From Modicisalibacter coralii (GTDB lineage: Bacteria > Pseudomonadota > Gammaproteobacteria > Pseudomonadales > Halomonadaceae): a stretch of 64,000 nt of DNA. Under the pieces are notes generated by a model, which ran no database searches, was not told the origin of the DNA, and worked only from the letters and a program-made list of their open reading frames with translations. Positions 22,787-29,572 of the stretch are shown in pieces. How positions within the stretch are numbered: position 1 is the stretch's first letter; every line of letters starts with the position of its first letter. Where the stretch lies: contig NZ_QWBW01000007.1 of NCBI RefSeq assembly GCF_004117855.1, positions 186,517 through 250,516 on the forward strand, written 5' to 3'. A program made the position numbers and the translations under genes.

Positions 22787-22837
22787 GTAAGCTGGCTTAC
22801 ATTTCTTGTTGACAGCGAGAGTAAGCTTACTTACATT
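22787..22837 (+). promoter_or_regulatory. PL promoter with two CI operator sites
   Basis: TTGACA (22809-22814), 17 bases, TACATT (22832-22837) is a near-consensus sigma-70 promoter. Operator GTAAG-CTGG-CTTAC lies at 22787-22800 just upstream and GTAAG-CTTA-CTTAC at 22821-22834 covers the spacer and -10. They match the sites at the cro promoter, so the repressor should silence this operon in the lysogen. A further half site CTTAC is at 22842-22846. Confidence 0.9.
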
Positions 22838-22872
22838 CTGACTTACGAGAACAGATCAGCGCAGGGGAAATC

Positions 22873-23259
22873 ATGAACCTCACTTACCGATCCTGGCGGG
22901 CCACCGCCAATCCCAATCGCAAGGCCGGCGGCCTGGCGCCGAGGGAAGCCCAGCACCTCATGGCCCTGGCATGCGGGATGACCCAGAAAGAGATCGCCCG
23001 CGAGTTCGGCGTTTCGCCCAGCACCGTCGGCCACAGCCTGACCCGCATCTACCAGCGGCTGGGTGTCGAGCGCGGCACGGCGGCCGTGGCCATCGCCATC
23101 CGTCGCGGCTGGATCGCCCCGATGGCCCTGGTGCTGCTGATCAGCGCCATGACGCCGGACGCCCACTGGCAGCGCGTGCGTCAACCGCGCACCCGCACCG
23201 TGACCATGACCAAGCTGGCGCGGCGTGAGCTCGCCTGTGTTACAGGGGGTGCCGCGTGA
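22873..23259 (+). CDS. LuxR-type HTH protein, first gene of PL operon
   Basis: This encodes 128 residues. Residues 20-82 are a GerE/LuxR helix-turn-helix (LAPREAQHLMALACGMTQKE, then FGVSPSTVGHSLTRIYQRLG). A hydrophobic segment (APMALVLLISAM) follows and the C-terminus is basic. No signal-binding domain exists, so it may act as a simple DNA-binding regulator. It holds the place of lambda N but is not of N type. Confidence 0.75.
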   Translation: MNLTYRSWRATANPNRKAGGLAPREAQHLMALACGMTQKEIAREFGVSPSTVGHSLTRIYQRLGVERGTAAVAIAIRRGWIAPMALVLLISAMTPDAHWQRVRQPRTRTVTMTKLARRELACVTGGAA

Positions 23260-23585
23260 AACTCCCCACCCACATCCGTTTCGAGATCGCGGCGATCAAT
23301 GACCTGTGCATCGACATCGGTCTGGCCGGCAAATACGAGGCGCGCGCCGATCTGGTGACCGGCCCCAAACTGTTCGTGCTCGACGTCACCACCTGCCCGG
23401 TCGGCAGTGCCCGGACGGCAGACGACTGCGAGCGGCACAGCTGCACCCTGGGCCGCCTCACCGTCCCGGGCTGGGGAAATCTCACACCGGAACGAGCCTT
23501 GGAGCTGGTGCGCGAAGAACTCGCCGAGACCATCCAGCACCTCGAGCGCCTGCGCGCCGAGACCCAGGAGGGCCAGCCGTCATGA
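23256..23585 (+). CDS. Hypothetical early phage protein
   Basis: This encodes 109 residues from a GTG that overlaps the previous stop (GTGA). The C-terminal part is a helix rich in Glu and Arg (LTPERALELVREELAETIQHL). The N-terminal part is mixed alpha/beta with several Cys. No family is recognised. Confidence 0.55.
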   Translation: MKLPTHIRFEIAAINDLCIDIGLAGKYEARADLVTGPKLFVLDVTTCPVGSARTADDCERHSCTLGRLTVPGWGNLTPERALELVREELAETIQHLERLRAETQEGQPS

Positions 23586-23884
23586 CCGCCGACACCCTGT
23601 TCACGTATGCCGTCCACGACGTCGCCCACGCCTGGCGCGAGCACGCCCAGCAAAGCGGCATCACCGACCCCGAGACCGAGATCCTCGCTCGCGAGGCCGT
23701 CGCCGGCTCACCGCGCGCCGGGTACCGCCCCGCGTTCCGCGTGCCCAGCACCGGGCACCTGGTGGTGATCGTCACCTGCGAACCGCACCGCACCGAGTAC
23801 GAGGCGCGCCACTGGCTGCGCTGGATGCTCGAGCAGCTCCACAACAACGGCAACATCACCCTCTACCGGGAGGACGTCGCATGA
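23582..23884 (+). CDS. Hypothetical early phage protein
   Basis: The ATG at 23582 overlaps the previous stop by 4 bases and gives 100 residues (MTADTLFTYAVHDVAHAWRE...). The sequence is a small alpha/beta domain with no known motif. Coupling to both neighbours is intact. Confidence 0.55.
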   Translation: MTADTLFTYAVHDVAHAWREHAQQSGITDPETEILAREAVAGSPRAGYRPAFRVPSTGHLVVIVTCEPHRTEYEARHWLRWMLEQLHNNGNITLYREDVA

Positions 23885-24174
23885 GCTGGATGACCGATTC
23901 CGACCGCGGAGTGGCCGGCCTCCTGGGCGCGGGCGCCCTACTGCTGATCGCCATGCTCGCCTGCCTGGGCTGGGCCCTGGTCGTTGGCCCCTCAGATGCC
24001 GAGGTTCGCCAGGCCGCCCAGGCCGACTACTGCGATGCGGTCCAGCAGTGGCAGGAAATGGCCGCCCGCGGCGTCCCGGCGGCCCAGCGCTTCGGCCATC
24101 CGGACTACGACCACCGCGCCGACGAGTGCACCAGCTACACCAGCGCCAGCGGCGAGCAGCTCGCCCAGCAGTAA
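23881..24174 (+). CDS. Small membrane-anchored early phage protein
   Basis: The ATG at 23881 gives 97 residues. There is one membrane segment (GLLGAGALLLIAMLACLGWA, residues about 13-33), then a polar domain with DYCDAVQQWQEMAARGV and a Cys near the end, so a periplasmic domain with one disulfide is possible. The function is unknown. Confidence 0.6.
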   Translation: MSWMTDSDRGVAGLLGAGALLLIAMLACLGWALVVGPSDAEVRQAAQADYCDAVQQWQEMAARGVPAAQRFGHPDYDHRADECTSYTSASGEQLAQQ

Positions 24175-24187
24175 CCGGGAGGACGCC

Positions 24188-24721
24188 ATGCAACTGCATC
24201 TGATCGACCGACAGACCGCCAGCGAGCGAGGCATCAAGCACTTCTTCACCGGCGTTCCCTGCAAGCACGGCCACATCGCCCTGCGCTACACGCGCTGCGG
24301 TGAGTGCCTGGAGTGCCACGCGGCGCGCCTCAAGAAGTGGAGGGCGAAGAACAAGGGTCACATCGACGCCTACAACGCGCGGTATCAGGCGGCGAATCCG
24401 GACTACTTCCGCTCGTTCCACCAGCGGTGCCACTTGAAGTCCATGGCCAGCAAGCGCCGTCGGCGCCGGATGATCGAGAACGGGACGCTCAAGGTCAGCG
24501 ACCCGGTATGGCAGGCCTACGAGCGGGAGCGCTGGAAGCACCTGCGCCAGTTGGCCCGGCAGTACGAGGAATGGACCGGCATCACCTTCGAGGTGGACCA
24601 CATCGTGCCGGTCGTCGACGAGAACGTGTGTGGGCTGCATTGGCATGGGAACTGGCAGCTCATCCCAATGCGGCTCAACCGCAGGAAGCGCGGCGTCATC
24701 AATCACGAAGTCGCCGTTTAA
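24188..24721 (+). CDS. HNH endonuclease-like protein
   Basis: From the ATG at 24188 (GAGGACGCC upstream) this encodes 177 residues. The N-terminal CKHGHIALRYTRCGECLECH is a zinc-knuckle pair, a basic helical region follows, and the end carries FEVDHIVPV, then CGLHWHGNWQLIPMRLNRRK, an HNH-type core. It could be a homing endonuclease or a structural nuclease. Confidence 0.78.
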   Translation: MQLHLIDRQTASERGIKHFFTGVPCKHGHIALRYTRCGECLECHAARLKKWRAKNKGHIDAYNARYQAANPDYFRSFHQRCHLKSMASKRRRRRMIENGTLKVSDPVWQAYERERWKHLRQLARQYEEWTGITFEVDHIVPVVDENVCGLHWHGNWQLIPMRLNRRKRGVINHEVAV

Positions 24722-24793
24722 CGAACGACCAGCGTGCCACGGCAACACCGGCACGACTGCTGCTCTTTATCAATGTGGACCCCGAACGCGGCG

Positions 24794-25001
24794 CCAGCAG
24801 CGCGTGAAATCTGCTGGCCATCGGGAAGGGTTCTGAAGAGTGCCCGGGGGAGGAGAAACCCCTGCAATGTGCGGATAAAGCAAGAGCGAGAGCACCGCCA
24901 AGAGCCCTTCCCGATGCCCCTGGCATCACCCGAGCGCCTCCCCCTGGGCTGCTCGGCTCTCTCGTTGCGTATTGCCCCGGTGGGTGTCACCGGGGCCCTT
25001 T
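24794..25001 (+). ncRNA. Candidate structured RNA
   Basis: Four nested or serial pairings are visible. There is a hairpin CCAGCAG/CTGCTGG (about 24794-24817), then a 12-bp perfect helix CATCGGGAAGGG (24819-24830) with CCCTTCCCGATG (24905-24916) closing smaller stems GGGG/CCCC and GCGG/CCGC. Next come a hairpin CCGAGC/GCTCGG (24930-24956) and the terminator stem at 24974-24996. The closing helix over 74 bases with inner hairpins suggests a folded RNA ended by its own terminator. No known family is recognised. Confidence 0.45.
24974..25001 (+). terminator. Intrinsic terminator
   Basis: The 9-bp stem GCCCCGGTG/CACCGGGGC is followed by CCTTTT. It ends the candidate RNA and the first PL genes. 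Confidence 0.75.
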
Positions 25002-25082
25002 TCGAGACCAGCGGGGTGTCGCCCTCACCGGCGCCAGCCCGCTGCCCTTGGACAGGCAGCACCCTCAATTCCTTGCATACCT

Positions 25083-25108
25083 CGCCCGGCGACGGCCGGG
25101 CGCTTTTT
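25083..25108 (+). terminator. Intrinsic terminator
   Basis: The 8-bp stem CGCCCGGC/GCCGGGCG is followed by CTTTTT, 77 bases before the helicase-methylase gene. Confidence 0.8.
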
Positions 25109-25184
25109 CGTCCCAGTGCAGCGGTCAAGGATTCCTTGACGACTGATCCCTGACCGGTGCGCTGGCACAACGACGGAGACCCTC

Positions 25185-27803
25185 ATGGACTACCAGCAAT
25201 TCCTCGAGGCCAAGGTGCCGCCGGCGCCGGTGTTCGGCGCGCCGGTCGCCACGGCCGATCTCAACCCAGTGTTGAAGGACCACCACCGCGCCATGGTGCA
25301 GTGGCTGGTCGACGGCGGGCGCCGAGGCTGTTTCGCCAGCTTCGGCCTGGGCAAGTCGGTCATCCAGCTGGAGACGGTGCGGATCTGCCGGGAGCGCGCC
25401 GGCGGCATGGTACTGATCGTCATCCCCCTGGGTGTGCGGCAGGAATTCATCCGCGACGCCTGGATGCTGCGCACCGGCGATCACCCGCACATCACCGATG
25501 ACCAGCGCCAGCAACTGGGCGCCTGGCTGGGCGACGAGCCGGAACGGCGGGCGCCGGTACCGAAGTTTATTCGGCGCATCGAGGAAGCGAAGGACCCCGA
25601 GGGCATCTACCTCACCAACTACGAGACGGTGCGCGACGGCAAGCTCGACCCGCGGGCCTTCAGCGTGGCATCGCTCGACGAAGCGTCCTGCCTGCGCGGC
25701 TTCGGCGGCACGAAGACGTTTCGCGAGTTCATGGCCCTATTCGCCGGTGACGATCGCCAGACCGGGGTGAAGCGGCCGGGCATCCCCTACCGCTTCGTGG
25801 CCACGGCCACGCCCAGCCCCAACGACTACATCGAGCTGCTCGCCTACGCGGCCTTCCTGGGGATCATGGATGTCGGCCAGGCCAAGACGCGCTTCTTCCG
25901 CCGCAACAGCGAGAAGGCCGACAAGCTCACCATCCACCCCCACAAGGAGCGCGAGTTCTGGTTGTGGGTCGCCAGCTGGGCCCTGTTCGTCCAGCGTCCC
26001 AGTGACCTGGGATTCAGCGACGAGGGCTACGAACTGCCGGAGCTCGACATCCGCTGGCACGAGATCCCCAGCGACCACAGCGAGGCCGGCAGCGAGAAGG
26101 ACGGCCAGGGGCGGCTCTTCGCCAACGCGGCGATCGGCGTGGTCGACGCCGCCCGGGAGAAACGCCACAGCCTCGAGGCTCGGGTCGCCAAGTTGATGGA
26201 TCTCCGCGCCGAAGATCCCGGCGCCCACCGGCTGATCTGGCACGACCTCGAGGCCGAGCGGCACGCCATCGAGAAGGCGATACCGGGCATCACCAGCGTC
26301 TACGGCAGCCAGGACCTCGACGAGCGCGAGGCGGCGATCATCGACTTCAGCGAGGGCCGCTACCCGGAACTGGCAGCCAAGCCCTCCATCGCCGGCAGCG
26401 GCTGCAACTTCCAGCGCTTCTGCTGGTGGGCGGTGTTCCTCGGCATCGGCTTCAAATTCAACGATTTCATCCAGGCGATCCACCGCCTGCAGCGCTTCCA
26501 GCAGACGCACCAGGTGCGCATCGACCTCATCTATACCGAGGCCGAGATCCAGGTGCAGCAGGAGCTGCAACGCAAGTGGCGCCAGCACGAGCACCAGGTG
26601 GAGACCATGAGCAAGATCATTCGCGAGTTCGGCCTCACCCAGCACGCCCTCAACGACCAGTTGGCCCGGTCGCTAGGCATCGAGCGCGTCGAGGCCTCGG
26701 GCGACGGCTACACGGTGGTCAACAACGACTGCGTGCTGGAGACCCGGGCGATGGCCGAGAACAGCATCGACCTGATCGTCACCAGCATCCCGTTCTCGAC
26801 CCAGTACGAGTACAGCCCCAGCTACAACGACTTCGGCCACACCGACGACAACGCCCACTTCTGGGCGCAGATGGACTACCTGGTACCGGAGCTGCTGCGG
26901 GTGCTCAAGCCTGGCCGGGTCGCGGCGATTCACGTCAAGGACCGCATCGTGCCCGGCGGCATCAACGGCCTGGGCTTTCAGACGGTGCACCCGTTCAGTG
27001 ACGAGACGATCGCCAACTTCATCAAGCACGGCTTCGCGCTGCTGGCCCGCAAGACGATCGTCACCGACGTGGTGCGCGAGAACAATCAGACCTACCGGCT
27101 GGGCTGGACCGAGCAGTGCAAGGACGGCAGCCGGATGGGCAACGGAACCCCGGAATACCTGCTGGTGTTTCGCAAGCCGCCCAGCGACCCCAGCAATGGC
27201 TACGCCGACGAGCCGGTGGTCAAGGACAAGGCCGAGTACAGCCGGGCGAGGTGGCAGATGGACGCCCACGGCTTCATGCGATCGAGCGGTGACCGGCTGC
27301 TCAACCCCGCCGAACTCGAGGGCATGGACCAAGCCGCCATCTTCCAGCTGTTCAAGCGCCACAGCCTTGAGGAGGTCTACGACTTCCGCCACGACGTGAA
27401 GATCGCCGAGGCGGTCGACGAGACCGGCTGGCTGCCGACCACCTTCATGCTGCTGCAGCCGCAGTCCTGGCACCCCGACGTGTGGGCCGACGTGGTGCGG
27501 ATGCGCTCGCTGAACACCAGCCAAGCCAGCAAGGGCAAGGAACAGCACCTGTGCCCGCTGCCCTTCGACATCGTCGAGCGCTGCATCGAGCAGTACAGCA
27601 TGAAGGGCGAGGAAGTGTTCGACCCCTTCGGCGGCCTAATGACCGTCCCCTACTGCGCCATCAAGGCCGGACGGCGCGGCCGCGGCTGCGAACTCAGCCC
27701 CGCCTACTTCATGGACGGCGCCGGCTACTGCGCGGCGGCCGCCAAGGAAATGTCCATGCCGTCGCTATTCGACGCGCTCGAGGAAGAGGAGAACGCTGCA
27801 TGA
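25185..27803 (+). CDS. Fused SF2 helicase and N4/N6 DNA methyltransferase-like protein
   Basis: This encodes 872 residues. Residues 1-480 form an SNF2/DEAD-like helicase: motif I FASFGLGKS (50-58), motif II LDEAS (164-168) in place of DEAD/DEAH, motif III TATP (207-210) and motif VI QAIHRLQR (430-437). Residues 500-850 form a beta-class methyltransferase: motif IV SIPFS (534-538) where most families have DPPY or SPPY, and motif I FDPFGGLMT (812-820). No nuclease domain is seen. It probably modifies or protects phage DNA; substrate and catalytic competence are unproven. Confidence 0.8.
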   Translation: MDYQQFLEAKVPPAPVFGAPVATADLNPVLKDHHRAMVQWLVDGGRRGCFASFGLGKSVIQLETVRICRERAGGMVLIVIPLGVRQEFIRDAWMLRTGDHPHITDDQRQQLGAWLGDEPERRAPVPKFIRRIEEAKDPEGIYLTNYETVRDGKLDPRAFSVASLDEASCLRGFGGTKTFREFMALFAGDDRQTGVKRPGIPYRFVATATPSPNDYIELLAYAAFLGIMDVGQAKTRFFRRNSEKADKLTIHPHKEREFWLWVASWALFVQRPSDLGFSDEGYELPELDIRWHEIPSDHSEAGSEKDGQGRLFANAAIGVVDAAREKRHSLEARVAKLMDLRAEDPGAHRLIWHDLEAERHAIEKAIPGITSVYGSQDLDEREAAIIDFSEGRYPELAAKPSIAGSGCNFQRFCWWAVFLGIGFKFNDFIQAIHRLQRFQQTHQVRIDLIYTEAEIQVQQELQRKWRQHEHQVETMSKIIREFGLTQHALNDQLARSLGIERVEASGDGYTVVNNDCVLETRAMAENSIDLIVTSIPFSTQYEYSPSYNDFGHTDDNAHFWAQMDYLVPELLRVLKPGRVAAIHVKDRIVPGGINGLGFQTVHPFSDETIANFIKHGFALLARKTIVTDVVRENNQTYRLGWTEQCKDGSRMGNGTPEYLLVFRKPPSDPSNGYADEPVVKDKAEYSRARWQMDAHGFMRSSGDRLLNPAELEGMDQAAIFQLFKRHSLEEVYDFRHDVKIAEAVDETGWLPTTFMLLQPQSWHPDVWADVVRMRSLNTSQASKGKEQHLCPLPFDIVERCIEQYSMKGEEVFDPFGGLMTVPYCAIKAGRRGRGCELSPAYFMDGAGYCAAAAKEMSMPSLFDALEEEENAA

Positions 27804-27994
27804 CCATCACCACCACCGTCCAGTGTGACGCGCTCAACTGCTGCGCCGAACGGGAAATCGAGGACGCCTACGACTCGTCTGTGACCGCCGCTGGCTGGCA
27901 CGTCGATCCCAACGATGGATACCAGCACTACTGCCCCAGGTGCTGGCCGGTCGTGAAGAAAGAGCTCGAAGAACTGGAAGAGGAGGATGCCTGA
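27800..27994 (+). CDS. Small Cys-rich phage protein
   Basis: This encodes 64 residues whose start overlaps the previous stop. It has CDALNCC and HYCPRCW cysteine pairs, separated by about 30 residues, fitting a zinc ribbon, and an acidic end (KKELEELEEEDA). It precedes rdgC closely. The function is unknown. Confidence 0.62.
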   Translation: MTITTTVQCDALNCCAEREIEDAYDSSVTAAGWHVDPNDGYQHYCPRCWPVVKKELEELEEEDA

Positions 27995-27995
27995 T

Positions 27996-28922
27996 ATGTG
28001 GTTCAAACACCTCCACCTCTACCGCGTCCACGACCTTCCCGTCCTGCCGCTCCGTGACCTGGGCGCCTGTCTGGCTGAATCCTCCTACCGGCCGCTCGGT
28101 GGCAGCGAGGCCAAGCGCATCGGCTGGGCCGCCCCGGCCGGGCGCGGTAGCGAGCAGCTGGTCCACCAGGTCAAGGGCCACCGGCTGCTCTCCGCCCTGC
28201 TCCAGGAACGCATCCTGCCCGCCTCCGTGGTCCGCGAGGAACTCGAAGCGCGCGTCTCCGATCGCGAGGCCAGCGAGGGGCGCCCGCTGCGCCGCCAGGA
28301 GAAGCAGGCCCTCAAGGAACAGATCTACGAGGAGTTCCTGCCCCGCGCCTTCGTGCGCACCCAGCGCATCGACCTGTGGTGGGACACCGAGCGCCAACTC
28401 ATCGCCGTCAACGCCGCCAGCCGGGCCCGGGCCGAGGACGTGCTCGACCTGCTGCGCCAGACCCTGGGTTCGCTCAAGGTCACGCCGCTGGCCACCAAGG
28501 TGACGCCAGTACGCGCCATGACCGACTGGCTGCGCCAGCCCGAGGATCGCCCGGCCTGGCTGGAGATCGGCGACCAGGTTCAGCTCAAGGCCACCGGCGA
28601 CGAGAGCACCATCGCCGGTCGGCATGCCGATCTCGACGCCGAGGACATTCAAGCCGCGCTGGAAGCCGGCCGCCAGGTCACCCGCATGGCGATCACCATC
28701 GACGAGCGCGTCTCCTGCGTCCTTCACGACGACCTGGCCATCAAGTCGCTGCGCTTCGCCGACGGGGCGCTCGACGAGGCCGCCCAGGTCGAGGACGACG
28801 GCGACCCGGTCGTGCGCCTCGAGGCCGACTTCACGCTGATGACCGGCGCCCTGCGCGCCAGCATCGAGCAACTCATCCACGGCCTGGGCGGCGAGACTCA
28901 GCCCGCGGCCGCTACCCCATAA
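27996..28922 (+). CDS. rdgC: Recombination-associated protein RdgC
   Basis: The ATG at 27996 follows AGGAGG with 9-base spacing and gives 308 residues opening MWFKHLHLYRVHDLP, close to the standard RdgC start (an ATG at 27987 is too near the ribosome site). Family stretches include the TLGSLKV block and RITIDERVSCVLHDDLAIKS-like region. RdgC forms a ring on double-stranded DNA and restrains RecA. A phage copy could limit host recombination or SOS during infection. Confidence 0.92.
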   Translation: MWFKHLHLYRVHDLPVLPLRDLGACLAESSYRPLGGSEAKRIGWAAPAGRGSEQLVHQVKGHRLLSALLQERILPASVVREELEARVSDREASEGRPLRRQEKQALKEQIYEEFLPRAFVRTQRIDLWWDTERQLIAVNAASRARAEDVLDLLRQTLGSLKVTPLATKVTPVRAMTDWLRQPEDRPAWLEIGDQVQLKATGDESTIAGRHADLDAEDIQAALEAGRQVTRMAITIDERVSCVLHDDLAIKSLRFADGALDEAAQVEDDGDPVVRLEADFTLMTGALRASIEQLIHGLGGETQPAAATP

Positions 28923-28939
28923 CGACAATGGAGGGAGTC

Positions 28940-29572
28940 ATGCATCCGATCCTCGAACGCTTCCAGCGGGACGTAGCCAGCCACCAGATGGAAGTCCTGC
29001 ACGATGACGGCCTGTATCGCCACCTACGGTTTTCGCGGGACGGCTCCAGCGCATACCACTTCAACATCACCACCTGGCCGGGCTATCTAGCAATCACTGG
29101 CGACATGGGCGATTTCGTGTTCTCCCGCGTGCAGGACATGTTCGCCTTCTTCCGTGACGAGCCGGGGCGGCTGGGCATCAACCCCGGCTACTGGGCCGAG
29201 AAGATTCAGGCCGGCGCCAGCACTCCCGATCGATCCCTGTACATGGACTGGGACGAGAAGGCTTTCAAGCAGCGAGTTGTCGAAGAGTACAAGCGCTGGC
29301 TGGAATCTAACGGGCCTCTGGACCCGGAAGTGTCCAGTGACCTCAAGGACCAGATTCGTGAGGAGATACTCGACGAAGCCCATTCCGAAGAGCTCGCGTG
29401 CGTGGCTGTGGCCAATTTCCACTCTGATGACGCGCCGGATCTGTTCGATGACTTCCTGATGGAACTGGGCAGCTCCTGTCACGAATACAGCTTCCACTAT
29501 CTCTGGTGCTGCTGGGCCATCGTCTGGGGGGTCTCCCGCTATGACGAGCAGCGGGAGGCGGCCGCGGCATGA
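28940..29572 (+). CDS. Hypothetical phage protein
   Basis: The ATG at 28940 follows GAGGGAG and gives 210 residues (MHPILERFQRDVASHQMEVL...). The first 65 residues are beta-rich (YRHLRFSRDGSSAYHFNITT). The rest is acidic and helical with a Trp/Cys-rich stretch near the end (YSFHYLWCCWAIVWGVSRYD). This looks like a conserved phage protein of unknown role that often sits with methylase genes. The end overlaps the C5 methylase start by 4 bases. Confidence 0.6.
   Translation: MHPILERFQRDVASHQMEVLHDDGLYRHLRFSRDGSSAYHFNITTWPGYLAITGDMGDFVFSRVQDMFAFFRDEPGRLGINPGYWAEKIQAGASTPDRSLYMDWDEKAFKQRVVEEYKRWLESNGPLDPEVSSDLKDQIREEILDEAHSEELACVAVANFHSDDAPDLFDDFLMELGSSCHEYSFHYLWCCWAIVWGVSRYDEQREAAAA

Larger units (their letters stand above)
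24722..25184 (+). other. Long non-coding gap in PL operon
   Basis: This 463-base stretch has no convincing coding frame. It carries the structured RNA candidate at 24794-24956 and two intrinsic terminators (24974-25001 and 25083-25108), then the ribosome site of the helicase-methylase gene. Transcription from PL must pass both terminators or a promoter here must supply the downstream genes. Confidence 0.7.

Noticed and set aside
24188-25001. HNH gene plus structured RNA as an IscB/IsrB-omega RNA pair
   Set aside because: The 177-residue protein has no RuvC-like or arginine-rich bridge regions of IscB/IsrB, and the RNA lies downstream rather than upstream of the gene.
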